Assembly: GCA_963575645.1 (NCBI GenBank)
Contig: OY754466.1
Location: forward strand, 16,408,001 to 16,472,000
Source: Xanthostigma xanthostigma
Taxonomy: Eukaryota > Arthropoda > Insecta > Raphidioptera > Raphidiidae
Reading direction: 5' to 3'
DNA: 64,000 nucleotides
Both the position numbers and the translations under genes were made by a program. Every line of letters starts with the position of its first letter. Within the stretch, counting starts at the first letter, position 1. Positions 32,247-44,893 of this stretch are shown here, piece after piece. The notes under the pieces were generated by a model. It was given only the letters and a program-made list of their open reading frames with translations, had not been told where the DNA came from and searched no databases.

Positions 32247-33263
32247 TACCAGTTGCCCGTTAATTATGGGGAGGGATTCTCGTATTTACTCTTCTGTACC
32301 TATAGATTACTCAGAAATAACCTACATGAAACCCAGTTTGAAAATATTTTATTGGTGTGTACAAAAACATCGTCTACTGAATTTTATATTTTTCTAAAAA
32401 TACGAGTATACTATTGAACATATTTCTTAACAAAATTTACAAAATAATCTTTGCAATGACCTGAAATACAGAGATAGGTAATATTTTTTCATTTATTACA
32501 TAATTATCCAGTGAGTACCTATCAAAAAGTACAAAAATGTTCGAAATAATTATAGACATTATTTTTCTTAAACTAATGCAATAATTAAAGTGATTGGCAT
32601 CTTAAAAAAACAAGTACATATTTAAACCCATATTACAAGCCCCCAGTTACGAAGTTCTAATTCGACAACTGCTAAAAAGTTTCAATTGAATTTGAAATTT
32701 GCTATCGAAGTGATAACAAATTAAAAATATAAATTGATACTAGACCCAGATATCCCTGACAGTTGGTGCCCTTAACAGCAATAAAAAATTAAAAAAAAAA
32801 AAAAAAACAGTTTGAGCATCACGGGAATGTGCAGATTCAAACGAGTTCATGTCTAGGCCCGATCGTCTTTCAAAAAGTATACGTCATCAGATAGTTGCGT
32901 AATAGATTTGTCAGATATTCATTTACTTTTAATTTTTATTTCCAGTTAATTCGGTGCTGCTATCGGTTGTAGTAATAATAATTTAACGAGTTTTCAATTT
33001 TTTTTTATTTGTGAAAATAGTGCCAATTGTGAAAAATAACGAACTGTTTGAAAATATACTTTCAAAACTGACTAGGTGATAGCTGATAGACACTATAAAA
33101 TTCGTGGTTTTATAATTTCGTGAGAATTAAACTTTAAATATGGAGGCTGTTTAAAATGTAAGTTTTTTTTTTATTATTTGTTTATCAACTCTTAAATATC
33201 GTACATACAGGGCCAGTGTCTCTATTATTTTTGAAAAATAATATATATTTATAAATGGGATGA
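32247..33263. other. Unannotated AT-rich stretch
   Basis: Contains an A-run (32788-32806) and, at 32654-32690, one of three occurrences in the window of the short motif 'gttctaattcgagaactg' (see findings). No gene. Confidence 0.4.
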
Positions 33264-34805
33264 AAGGGTATAGCCGGATAGATATGGCGAGTTGGCCCCC
33301 AAATGGCAACCTATATCGAAACTTATGTTTTAATATCTACTTGATGTACGAACTCTTTTTATATATGTGTTACCCCCGCACTCCCCTTTGACCTTGAGAT
33401 ATAGAGCAAAAACCAGCCTACCTACGACTATCGTTCAAAGAGACATATCTCGAAAACTAATTGAGCTAAAGAGGTAAAACCAACGCGAGCATTTAGGTAA
33501 CCTTTAAGAGCACATTTTATATTTTTTTTGAATTTTTGCGAATAATTACACACAATATTAAAAAATAAATAAAAATATAATTTTCAATTTTTCAGTGTTC
33601 TCTGTGACTTACAATCACTGAAATAATATATATTGTGGCACTTGATATGCACTACTACACATACAAATTGCGTTAGAAAAAAGTTGGTGCAACACTTCGA
33701 AAAAAAATTTTTTTGACGCGCATCACATCATATAAGGATACAAACTTGACATAGTACACACATATATAAATATTTTATTAATTAAAATTATTGTTAGAAT
33801 CGATTGAATGAAAATATAAACAATTTTCAGGAAAATATTGATTTCATACGGCGCGGTGCCGGGAATTATACGAGCGACATCGAGTTCGAACTTAACATAC
33901 TTAAGAGTTAAGACTTTATTTATTTACACCACCATGGCATCATTTTCTGTCGGAAGTAGCTATTATTTATTATTTGTAGCTATTATTTTATTTTGTTATC
34001 TATAATAATGTCAGATAATATGTGTAAAAAATAAGGTTACTGGTTATAAAAAAGTTATCAAAACTGACAAAGACGCCAATTTGTTTAATTAATTTAATGA
34101 AATTATGACGTGGTGGTGTAAACACATAAACAGTCTTAACTCTTAAGCACGTAAATAACAAGCAGTGCAATAACAAGTACGAACTCGCTGTCGCTCGTAT
34201 AATTCCCGACACCGCGCCGTATGAAATCAATATTTTCCTGAAAATTGTTTATATTTTCATTCAATCGATTCTAACAATAATTTTAATTAATAAAATATTT
34301 ATATATGTGTGTACTATGTCAAGTTTGTATCCTTATATGATGTGATGCGCGTCAAAAAAATTTTTTTTCGAAGTGTTGCACCAACTTTTTTCTAACGCAA
34401 TTTGTATGTGTAGTAGTGCATATCAAGTGCCACAATATATATTATTTCAGTGATTGTAAGTCACAGAGAACACTGAAAAATTGAAAATTATATTTTTATT
34501 TATTTTTTAATATTGTGTGTAATTATTCGCAAAAATTCAAAAAAAATATAAAATGTGCTCTTAAAGGTTACCTAAATGCTCGCGTTGGTTTTACCTCTTT
34601 AGCTCAATTAGTTTTCGAGATATGTCTCTTTGAACGATAGTCGTAGGTAGGCTGGTTTTTGCTCTATATCTCAAGGTCAAAGGGGAGTGCGGGGGTAACA
34701 CATATATAAAAAGAGTTCGTACATCAAGTAGATATTAAAACATAAGTTTCGATATAGGTTGCCATTTGGGGGCCAACTCGCCATATCTATCCGGCTATAC
34801 CCTTT
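33264..34805. repeat. 1.54-kb inverted repeat (giant foldback)
   Basis: Left arm 33264-33933 and right arm 34110-34805 are near-identical reverse complements (agggtatagccggatagata ... tatctatccggctataccct), separated by a ~175-base spacer. The main difference is about 25 bases near 34150-34175 (aagcagtgcaataacaag) absent from the left arm. No transposase or shared open frame; the 76-codon frame at 34000-34230 is not conserved between arms. No target duplication was seen. If transcribed, it would give a ~670-bp double-stranded RNA. Confidence 0.95.
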
Positions 34806-34904
34806 TCTACAAGATGGCAGTAAATTGTCGACAGTATCTTTATACATGTTACATAGAGAGGCACCATTCTACATTTACCTTTAAATAGCAACCATACGTA
34901 TTTT

Positions 34905-35105
34905 TCAACTACTAATATTATAAAGAGGTAAAGTTTGTAAGTTTGGATGTAGTAGGTAATCTCCGAAACTTCTCATCCAATTTCAAAAAAAATTTTCAAC
35001 AATATTGAGAATAGACTTTCAGGTAGGACATAGGCTATCGTGTTAAAATAAAAGCGCTTTTCGTGAAGAATCTACAAATTCGGGCGAGGCCCGACCGGGT
35101 CGCCA
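34905..35105 (+). mobile_element. Short Helitron, family B
   Basis: 'tactaatattataaagaggt' at the 5' end, 'gtaagtttggatgtagtagg', and 3' 'aatctacaaattcgggcgag' ending near 35105. The terminal CTAG has decayed (gggtcgcca). The 5' end of a family A Helitron (A|TCTATACTAATATATAAAGC, 35107-35145) follows directly. Confidence 0.75.
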
Positions 35106-35383
35106 ATCTATACTAATATATAAAGCTAAAGAGTTTGTTTATAATATATTTTACATATAATACGGTATGGTTGTCCCGGTGTATGTATATATAGTAACCG
35201 ATTACAAAATCCACATACTGCGTGAGAGTTGTTTTTTTAATGAATTATACAGACGTTAGCTCAATTAATTCAAATAAAATCAAATCGTAACAGTCTATAA
35301 TTGAAAAGTTTTAAAGATTCCTAGAACATATTTTCAGTTTCCATCACTTTTTTCTGTTAATATTTTTTGTACCTATCTTTATC

Positions 35384-35715
35384 TATTCTAATATATAAAG
35401 CTGAAGAGTTTGTTTGTTTGGTTGAACGCGCTAATCTCAGGAACTACTGGTTCGAATTGATTTTTTTTTGTTGGATAGTCCATTTATTGAGGAAGGCTAT
35501 AGGCTATATAATATCACGCTACGACCAATAGGAGCGGAGCATCAATGAAAAATGTAACTTAAAATTTGTCAGTCCGACAAAAAATTAACTCCGATCATCA
35601 TGAAATTTGGACAAAACATTTATCTTGGTAAACTAAGATGCACGTGCGTACTCTTGTCCATCCCCCCCATTCGTTCTTTTGCACCCGGGTGAAACCAGGT
35701 GGGACCGCTATATAA
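35384..35715 (+). mobile_element. Short Helitron, family A, without tRNA module
   Basis: Starts 'tctattctaatatataaagc', contains 'gaaggctataggctatata' and 'cattcgttcttttgcaccc', and ends 'gggaccgctat' (decayed CTAG). As at 7118-7472, the site of the tRNA-like insert is uninterrupted (gtccgacaaaaaattaac). Confidence 0.82.
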
Positions 35716-36037
35716 TATAAAATGCTCGAGATAAACTCAATTATATTTTTTAAGTCCATCAAAATGTTTCGCTTATCACCACCATTGTCGCTACAAGTCC
35801 TATTCTAAGCGATCAAGGTACAAGCCGGCTGCTCCCATGTCCTAATTCGAGAACTAGTGGAAGTATCAATCATATATATTAATACGCTATGTTTGCCTCC
35901 CTTTTTAGAAAAAACCTCACGATTTCTCCACATAAATTATATATCATTTTACAGATAATTGCTTGCTCTACTGACATCGACAACTAGAAAATTTATTATT
36001 GTTTTTGTTTTTGTAAATTAAAATACAGTAACGCTGA

Positions 36038-36220
36038 ACAACGTCTGCCATCTGACGGTTTTAATTTTGAAACAACGTCAACACTTCGATCTGTCATCTG
36101 ACCTTCATATTGTATTACAACAGACACAGTACTGCATACTGCCATCTAACGGCTTTAATTTTGAAACAGCGAGCAACGCTGAACAACGTCACAGCAATGC
36201 TGCATGATGCCGTCTGACAA
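36038..36220 (+). repeat. Direct repeat of ~120 bp
   Basis: 'gaacaacgtc', 'tgccatctgacgg', 'ttttaattttgaaacaacg' recur about 115 bases later as 'tgccatctaacgg', 'ctttaattttgaaacagcg', 'gaacaacgtc'. A local tandem duplication of a unit that probably belongs to a mobile element. Confidence 0.65.
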
Positions 36221-38890
36221 CAAAAAGAAGAACGTTATAAGCAGTGTGCAAAATTAGAAACAAATTGAATACCTGTAATCATATTTAAAAAATAATTTTG
36301 TAAAGTGATAATTATTGTACTTATTTAGTGCGAATAATTCGCACAGGTCACACTAGTTGAATTTTTAATTCATTACTAAAAAAATATTTAATGGTAACTT
36401 TGAATTGTCGTAGGTTCAAATAACCTTGGATGGTAAAAACAAAACTAATCTAGTCGTGGCTACAAACGGGTTACGCAATAAGTTCGTATAATGTAAATCA
36501 GCCACAGAAAACCAATTCATATTTTTGTATTAAAGCTGGCACCTACAACTTTGCGAAAGCAAATTCATCATTTTTGACGTTTTAAATATAAAAAGTACAA
36601 CGACATGGCCGCTAAACGCCGTCACTGGTGTCACGGCGCACGCTCCAAGCACATCTATCACTGATTTTTTTCTTTATTATGAATAATAACCAGAAATATG
36701 TTGTGACGTTCCATTCGACGTAAATTGTGATAACATTCTTCATTATATTATTTAAGTGCCGTATTTTTAATCAAGGTTATTTCTTTTCGGCATGCCATAT
36801 CATGTCAATCAAAATTAAAGCGGCACACAGACATTCGAGCATGATTGACAATCATTGTGATCGCACAGACATTTTGATAGATTGCTCTAGATTATTCTCA
36901 AAGATGGATTTAACTGCAAATTTTCATTTCAAGTCTCCAGTTTTAGTGGTATTAATATCTATTACATTGTAGAAGGTTCTTTAAAATGCGCTTTTATTTT
37001 CAAATTGTTTTTTTTTACTTCCGCGTTTCGTATGAAAATAGAAATATGGAGGTTTGGTCGAAAAATTTTGTCCGCAAAAGACGGATTTTGATTTTGTAAG
37101 TCTCAGGAAGTAACAAATATTATTTATTCAACTCATGCGCGTTATTCATGTTTTATCATGCCTAAAAACCGAACCCTAAATAGCCATTTACCGACTGGTG
37201 ACAATTACTTGTCATAACTCAATGAAGATTCCTACTAGCTCGGCCATTGTGGAGTAATGAAAATAAACGTAACTATTTTCTGAGTCGTAACGAAATAGTA
37301 GGTAACAACAACTCCGTTGTTACCCATTGAGACTAAAATTAAGAGGCCGAATGTTTTCGACATGGATTTTATTCATAACCGGCTAACCTCAAACCAAAAC
37401 ATTGAATCGTGCTGTTTGGTGCTGTTAGTATTGACAGTTTTTTTTATAAAGAAATAAATAGATATTTACAACATCTCATTATAATTAAAACATGAATAAC
37501 GCGCAATTGTTGAATAAAATTATGGGCGCAACTTGTAGGCTAAGTCTGACACGCCATGAATGACTTAGAATACTAGTTACGCCAATAACTATTTTCACAT
37601 GGCACTATAGCATCTTTGTCCGACTAATATTTTTGAGTAACGAAATAACTGAGTTGTGTGATACAACAGTTATAAAATATTGTTCTTAAGACGTGTAAAT
37701 AAATTATTTAACGTGTTTTAAATAATTTTAAAATGCAGTAGTAGTACTTATATGTATTTAGATTGTAATGCAATATTTTATGTGCAATTTGTGACATTAT
37801 GGAAAAACGAGCTTCACTCAATTTTTATGGTCACACGAGCTATAAAAGTATTACATTCGAGATATGTAATACATTTTTCACACGTACCTCCTATAAAATA
37901 ACTGATTTTCACATTGATAATAATAATAATATTTCCTTTTTACCGGCCCCTATATCTATAATATGTTGCCACTTCAATACAAGAATTTTACAGCCTAAAC
38001 TTGTTTTCTAATGTAATTAAAAAATGGCTCTTGCAAAGGAATGATATTAACGATCTTTTTTATGTAGTTGCATAATATTCGGCAAGGAAAAAAAATGCGT
38101 TTGAAACGGTGCATCCAACACGGGTTTTCCTATGGATGTACCTATAGCTGAAAAAGTGTACATCAGTTTTGTATAAAGTTGTATGTTATGGGAACAAATA
38201 TATTTCTATTTCTATTTCTGACAGCTATCATATTCTGTGTGTGAGGTCATCTTGCATTTCATTCGGACTGTTCATGAAAACTACACCTGCTTTGTGTCGC
38301 ATGTTATCTCTGTTCTTCTCATAATAACTGACAAGTCGCTTTTGGAAATTACTGTAGGATTAATAATATAGCATAATTTTTGGTTTAACTTTACGCACTA
38401 GTGTGAAATGAGTCATTTTGCTATATCGTCGTACAGGTATGAAAAGCGGTTATTTTGTAGAGAGGTGTACAAGAAAAATGATGATCCACCTTGCTCTGTT
38501 TTCATATAGTTTCAATAAATGTATCCGTTTCGAGAAATAATTAAGTCATTACAATTTGGTGAATAAAGCTGAGAGATAATGTTATTTTAACAGCGTGTTT
38601 TTGAATTTGGTGAAAATTATTATGACGTGTGTTAATGGTGCGTTTTAGCAATTGTACAAACAACGCGACGCGACGGTGGCATTGGATATAATTAAACATG
38701 TACCAATGACACAACAACACAATTCCATTTGGGCCCTATATGTTATGCATTCGTAATGGAGAACAAATTCGCACACAATATACCGGATGTATTATAAAGG
38801 GCTATTTTTGTAAAGCTATCGATATTATTTAAAAGACGTAATAATCTCTAAGCATAAATTAGTAAAATTTTCACTAATTGCGTATAGTGG
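36221..38890. other. Unannotated, mostly unique-looking stretch
   Basis: No gene called: plus frames 36727-36972 and 37799-38011 are short and featureless. The end at about 38185-38215 is a (TTTCTA)n-like tail (tatttctatttctatttctg), possibly the 3' tail of a non-LTR element covering 37700-38215. Confidence 0.4.
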
Positions 38891-39170
38891 CGTGTGTCAG
38901 TCGGAGGACTGGTAAATATTTTGAGCCGGAATGAAACTACCTTTCCCCCCCGTTTTCGAGGATATTGCAAAAAAAAATTCAACCCTTTCGGTGGTGATTT
39001 TTGGCCGGTGGAGGGGTTGGTAGGGGTCAGACGCGATATCCAACACCATCACCGTGCTCAGCATCCTCGAAAACGGTGGTAACCATTTCTGATTCACTTC
39101 CGGAATAGTGAATTCAAGTAAAATTCACTGTCAGAATAGTGATTTTATACGTGTCGCTAATTGTGGCGCC
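38891..39170. other. GC-richer island with imperfect dyads
   Basis: 'cccgttttcgaggat' near 38948 and 'atcctcgaaaacggtgg' near 39062 are inverted, about 110 bases apart, enclosing a GC-rich core (gtggaggggttggtagggg). Then 'ggaatagtgaatt' and 'agaatagtgattt' occur in tandem. Overlapping short frames on both strands are a by-product of the dyad. Confidence 0.45.
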
Positions 39171-40633
39171 TCCATACAGTTACTATATAGATACTTATTA
39201 TTATTCATGTACTAACAATGAATTAAGGTTATGTTTTTTTTGCTGCTGAAACGATTAGCTTTGGACTTTTACGGATAAGCTCACGTAATCGTTTCGTAAT
39301 ATAATTTAAACTATTTGTGCTCATATTGAGACAATTAAATAAATAAATTTTAATAAAATTAATAAACAATTTAAAATATTTGTATTGAATGTTTTATTTC
39401 AAAATTGTAGTGAATAAGATATTTTAGAGTGTACACACAGAAATTTACTGATATCGTAATGTGACTTAGATTGCTAATTTGAAAAATAACCAATTAAACA
39501 ACACATGCAAAAAGAAATTTGGATCGGTATTTCACCAAGTACTCCAGATTCTCACTGATGTGGTTTTAAGGAATTATTTCAGCACTTTTTCACAGCTTAT
39601 TTTTATACCTTCCTTTCAACTTTTTAAAACCTACTGCCTTTCAGCCAAAAAACATATTTTCTTTTTTCATTTATTCGTTCAACATGCAGAAACCAAAAAT
39701 GACACGCGCCGTGTCAAAACAAATAGACAAGTACAGTAAATACCCGAATTTAATTATTACTCCTAATACACGTACAAAATAATCTAAAAGTTTTGAATCG
39801 TTACACTGCGAATTCTCTAATTCTTTATTTTGTATTCAATTTTAAATCGACTTGTAAAAATATTAAAGTTAATTATAAGTAGTAGTGAAAGTAACAAATG
39901 AATGAGGATTTAAAAAATCTTTTATCAAAAAATTGTTGATGTCAGATGACATAATTAGTGAATTTTTATATTCATTAATTCATATTTTGAGATTCTAGCA
40001 TTCACAAATAGTAAATATGCACTTGTAATTAGTGAAAAATCAATGATTCATGTTTAGTGAGAACATTGTGAAAATACGCAATGACGTAGATAATTTATCC
40101 TTTTTTTTATTAACAAAATGTCCTTTACTCTGACAAGTAATTGGCCAAAGCTAGTTTTTGTATTAGACTGAATTGAAGTGAAGTTTGAATGTTAGGAAAG
40201 ATAAGCGACGCAAAATGAAGCAAAAAAATAACAGGGACACATGAGGGATGCAATACACGGATATTAGGATGGGAGACAATATATCTCTTTTAATTTGCAA
40301 GTTTTGTACATTAATTCCGAGTTGCAGAAAGCGTTGGCAAAACATTTGAGTTGATAATGACTTTAGATTGTGTTTTCAGAAAAGTGAATGGACCCCGCAC
40401 AAACCTTACGGGATTTGGTTCTCGGTTAAATTGATCGAAAATGGCTTTATTTTATAGTTTAAAGGTTACTGAGAAAAAGTCTCCATGGGCACATAGTCTA
40501 AAAACGAAGATATTTTTGGCTACAGATACCTATGTTTAGCGAGATTTTAGATAGAGGGATACTTTTGGAAATAATGATTTTTTTTAATGAGCGTATTGGT
40601 AAAAATCTACGAGCCGAATTAAAAAAAAATTCA
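39171..40633. other. Unannotated AT-rich stretch
   Basis: No recognised gene or repeat. The 86-codon frame at 39479-39739 is within chance. Confidence 0.4.
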
Positions 40634-40860
40634 GACAAGAGATGTTCTTTTTTTCACAAAAAACAATATCCGATCATAAAAAATGGGGGGTTCCTATTTA
40701 AAAAGTTATCCCCTCCCCCTGTTAAGGGGGGCGGTTATTGTGTCAAAACGATTGCCCCATCAAAACCCAACAACTTTTGTTTGAACTTTTTTTTATTCAA
40801 ACCGTTATTTTTTAACGAAAAACGTCCAAAATTTAAAAAAAAAATACTCTGTATAATAAC
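40634..40860 (+). repeat. Dispersed repeat, family E, copy 1
   Basis: Shared with 49440-49710 (direct) and 55425-55640 (inverted): an AT stretch, then 'tattgtgtcaaaacgattgc', 'cccaacaacttttgtttgaa' and 'aaccgttattttttaacgaa'. The 117-codon frame at 40532-40885 runs through it and is not shared with the other copies. Confidence 0.7.
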
Positions 40861-41227
40861 ATTTCTTATTTTTTTTATTTTTTAAACATTTTTGTCTACG
40901 CTCCTGTTGAGCAGCCATAAGGGATAATTTCTAAACGGTATAATAAATACGAAAACACTTTAACTAGCTTCCGGAATTAATAATAATATTGTACAACGTA
41001 GATACAATTCTGGGTTCTGAGTATATCCTCCTTGTTGTTGTTATGTCACTTTTTACTCTCTGATTATTACCTATCTGGGTTAAAATAAAGCAGGGCTTTA
41101 TAATCTAACAACTTGTTATATTATATGTTTCAGTCCAATTCAGAACAGAATAGTGGAACAGTTGAGCCAAGGTTTCTTAGAAAAGCGGCACCGTAGTACA
41201 GCGGTCGTAATATGACGATGAAAGACA

Positions 41228-41712
41228 AAAAAAACGAGTGTGCTTTAGACCACACGACTGAACTAAAACTTCTTCCTGCCATAATTTGTTATTATTCACC
41301 CGAAAATTCACAAAATATGAACTTTAAAATGAATTTACAATTTTATTCACTTTAAACGTAGAACATTTAATGTATTGAACAAAATATTAATTTATAAAAT
41401 TGTTCAAGAACGAAATGAACAGTCTAATGTAAGAAGAAAAAAATATAAACATAAAGATAATGAAAACAAAAGTAATACATTGCAATTACTTAGCTCTCGT
41501 TGGATTTTAAGCGTAAATCTTTATGAAATATTATTTAGCTCTTTTTGTCACCCGATAGCGCCACTGGCAAGTAAAGTATGTGTCATTCTATTTTTAGTAC
41601 TCTTATATTTTCGGCCACCTGATGGCGCCACTAGCTAGTGAAGTATTTGTTGAGAAAGAGAGAAAGAAAACGTGCGCCCGTACCTCTCTCTCTTGCCCCT
41701 ACAGTAATAAAC
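41228..41712 (+). repeat. Dispersed repeat, family F, copy 2
   Basis: Shares with 52438-52730: 'cgagtgtgctttagaccaca', 'aacttcttcctgccataatt', 'ccacctgatggcgccactag', then 'cctctctctcttgcccctac'. It breaks off after 'cctacagtaata'. Part of the middle is replaced by AT-rich sequence (41350-41560). Confidence 0.75.
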
Positions 41713-42699
41713 AAACTAAAAGTACTTCTTTATAATATTGTAATAATGAATTAACAGAAAAACAACGAACTTCTAAACAATAATAACACACTACTTTCTA
41801 TGTGCAAAGAAATATTTACTCCGAAATTTATTTTGCAAACGTATATTTTTATAATATGTCTCGACTGACTGACTGACTTTAGCGTACGCTGTAGTTCTCG
41901 ATTATTCTAGAATTGCTGAGATCATTCTACGCGACTCAGCAACAATGCACGCACTGCCAGCGTAACACTAAATTCAAATACTGTGTTATTTAAAGCCCTG
42001 ATACAATTTGCTTTTAGGTTATAGCATAGCTAGGACGATGGCTATATAGATTCGTACCTACGTTCAGACGGCTAAATGCGTGCGTAGACCGACCTGATTG
42101 TAGCTAACTTCCAACTACTCGGATACAGTTGTCTAATATCCAATTTCCCTTATTATATCTTCGGTCTCAACTCAATAAAATTGCCGCACTATAGAATATT
42201 CAAATAGCAAATTGGAAAGATATGAATAATTCCGTGAATAAATGACTGTAAGCTCGATTCGATTCGAGTCATTGATCGAGACGATACCGTGAAGATAATG
42301 AATCGATAAATTGACGATAACAAGTCGATACCGTGATAGTATCCAGACGATACCGATACGACTACGAGTCTCGAAGCTAATTGCTATAGCATATATAACG
42401 CAATTTTTATTTATTTGCGAACACCTTCTTTGTCGAGCGTCTATAATCTATATTGTCTCTCTTTCTTTCTCGACCGTGTTCTCCCTCTTTGTCACAATCT
42501 TGTGAATACCATTCTCAAATATTACGTCGAAATTTAACGCAATCCTCCATCCAATATACTGATTAATTATATTTTTTTATTTAAAAAAAGACGTGTCACG
42601 GCACATATGACTTAAGTGAAACTTCTTATGTATGAAAAATATCAATCAAAAACTTCGCTTTATTATTACTATATGAACAAAAATATGACAAGTTTATAG
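41713..42699. other. Unannotated stretch
   Basis: 42240-42370 is built from scattered 'gatac/gacgataccg' and 'tcgat' words, a cryptically simple region. No gene. Confidence 0.4.
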
Positions 42700-43344
42700 A
42701 CGGAGAAAATGGGTGACTCGGTGCAGAGCTGAAAATTTGCAGAATAATAGGAGATAGTAGAAGTAAGTAGGGAAAAAATTGCCAGAAGGCTAAGCGAAAA
42801 ATAAAGAGCCGCCAGAAGGCGCTAATGTTGCGAAAAATCAGTGCCCTTCTGGCATTTTCTATACTTATTCTGTAATTCAAAACTAGATTATATATATTAT
42901 ACATTATATATTTATAAGGGCATACTGAAAATTCAAACATGATATAATAATTACATTCGACAAATATTCAAAATTATTAATGTCATTTTGATAGAAATAA
43001 AATTAAATAAATTAATAAAATATATGACGATTAATTTTATTTCTATCAAAATGACATTAATAATTTTGAATATTTGTCGAATGTAATTATTATATCATGT
43101 TTGAATTTTCAGTATGCCCTTATAACTATATAATGTATAATATATATAATATATAATCTAGTTTTGAATTACAGAATAAGTATAGAAATTGCCAGAAGTG
43201 CACTGATTTTTCGCAATATTAGCGCCTTCTAGCGGCTCTTTATCTTCCGCCTAGCCTTCTGGCAATTTTTTCCCAACTTACTTGTACTATCTCCTATTAT
43301 TCTGCAAATTTTCAGCTCTGCACTGAGTCATTCATTTTCTCCGT
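42700..43344. repeat. 645-bp foldback element
   Basis: Left arm 42700-43005 and right arm 43032-43344 are reverse complements (acggagaaaatgggtgactc ... gagtcattcattttctccgt) with a 26-base loop and only small differences. Each arm contains two or three copies of 'ttgccagaag(g/t)'. The 104-codon minus frame in the left arm is not annotated. Non-coding. Confidence 0.93.
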
Positions 43345-43436
43345 AGCCAGCTCTTAGCCCATTACCAGTATTGTATGAAATATACTATATTCAATTTATT
43401 TTAAACAAAAACTCAAAGGAAAAACACAAAATATTA

Positions 43437-43508
43437 CCCACATGAGCGATCGAACCTCGATCTTCTGCGTTATTAGCATGTCGCTCTAATCAAATAAGCT
43501 AAGCGGCT
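43437..43508 (-). tRNA. tRNA-Ile-like pseudogene or SINE head
   Basis: On the minus strand: D arm TAGCTTATTTGATTAGAGC, anticodon region GCTAATAACGC (anticodon AAT, Ile), T loop GTTCGATCG and 3' part CATGTGGGT. This matches the layout and several fixed words of eukaryotic tRNA-Ile(AAT). The anticodon stem, T stem and acceptor are disrupted by several mismatches, so it is a pseudogene or SINE head. Confidence 0.6.
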
Positions 43509-43667
43509 AGTCAATCGACAGTGCGTACCCCGCATATACTCATTTGTGAAGCCATTATTGTCACTGTTTAATTAATTTAATTTTCATTATCTTAATTTTA
43601 CTTCCAAAATCATCAAAAAGCCGCATAAAAAGGTTCAAATCAAAATATAAGATGATACTGCGGATTA

Positions 43668-43819
43668 CAGTGGATTTCGGTTATAGCGACGATGAAGGGA
43701 GCACATAATTCCGTCGCTATATAGAAAGAAAAGTATATTTAAATTCAAGGGACTTAAGTGTTACGTCGCTATAACCGAAAAGTCGTTACAACCGAGGTCG
43801 TTAAAAATTAAATCCACTG
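43668..43819. mobile_element. 152-bp pogo/Tigger-like MITE
   Basis: TA|CAGTGGATTTCGGTTATAGC ... TTAAATCCACTG|TA: TIRs beginning CAGTGGATTT with a TA target duplication (43666-43667 and 43820-43821). The interior repeats 'gtcgctata' and 'cggttatagcgac' in both orientations, typical of pogo-like MITEs of insects. Confidence 0.88.
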
Positions 43820-43821
43820 TA

Positions 43822-44199
43822 TTTGACTCCTTTTCTGCTCACACTTTTTCACACCAAGCACTACCATCTAATGGACGACATCGAATCGATATTGAGATGA
43901 TTTTTTTGCTTACGGGTCCTAAAAACCGTTGTTCCACTACTCGGTGCGCTTAATATTTCGAGTAAGGGTTCTCAGTAATAACATCAAAAGTTGTACGCAA
44001 GGATCATAAATATATATACCTATACGTAATATTAATTCCATTTCCTATGAAATAACTGTTTTTATTGTGTAATTTAAATACGTTCACATTTACAACTTTA
44101 ATTTCATTTTATACATGTAGGTATATTAATTTATTATCTCATATTTTAGAATTAGTGCTTTGCTGTCGAGACACTTTTTTACTATTTTTTATTTGTTGG
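43822..44199. other. Unannotated stretch
   Basis: No recognised feature; the 105-codon frame 44065-44382 enters the next foldback arm and is not called. Confidence 0.35.
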
Positions 44200-44893
44200 T
44201 GTTTATTGTCCAGTCAAAATAAACATTTCCATTTAGGTACTATAATTCGCATAGAGCTGAAAATTGGCACAGGTCTTAAGTACACTATTTCAAATAAAAT
44301 ATCAAACGTTCCCACCGATCCTACGTCTGCTTCAAAATTTAGTCAAGGTCAAAAGTATCGGTTTTTTGCATTTTTCTCGTAAACGGTAAATGTTATCTAA
44401 AAATAGGTCAGACAAAAAAGGTAGATCATGCAATTGTCTACAAAACTGTTCTTATATTTTTTTCCTACGAATCACTATTCTTGAGATATTATGGGACCAA
44501 AATATCTCGGTACGTACTGAACAAATAACGTTAAATATTAATATGCATATTACCATTAGTATTTTCGATCTATGAAATCAAAATTTCAAAAGAATGGTGA
44601 TTCGTAAGGAAAAAAGTATAAGAACAATTCTTGTAGACAATCGCGTGGTCTACAACTATTGTCTGACCTATTTTTAGATAACATATTTTACCGTTTACGA
44701 GAAAACTGCAAACAACCGATACTTTTAACCTTTGACTTTGAATAAATTTTTTAGCAGATGTAGGATCACTGGGGACTTTTGATATTTTATTTACAATAGA
44801 GTTCCTAAGATCTGCACAAATTTTCAGCTCTATGCGAATTATCGTAAACCTACCACTATTTTCTCGTCTATTTTGATCGGACTATATTAAACT
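44200..44893. repeat. 694-bp foldback element, older arms
   Basis: Left arm about 44200-44483 and right arm about 44591-44893 pair over their length (aattcgcatagagctg ... cagctctatgcgaatt, cgaatcactattctt ... aagaatggtgattcg) with more mismatches and small gaps than the other foldbacks. The ~107-base spacer is AT-rich. The lower arm identity suggests greater age. Confidence 0.9.

Noticed and set aside
33264..34805. Full transposon with terminal inverted repeats and a transposase in the spacer
   Set aside because: The ~175-base spacer is too short for a gene and has no recognised frame; it is a foldback or non-autonomous element.
44065..44382. 105-codon open frame, plus strand
   Set aside because: Runs into one arm of the 44200-44893 foldback and is not kept in the other arm; no domain recognised.
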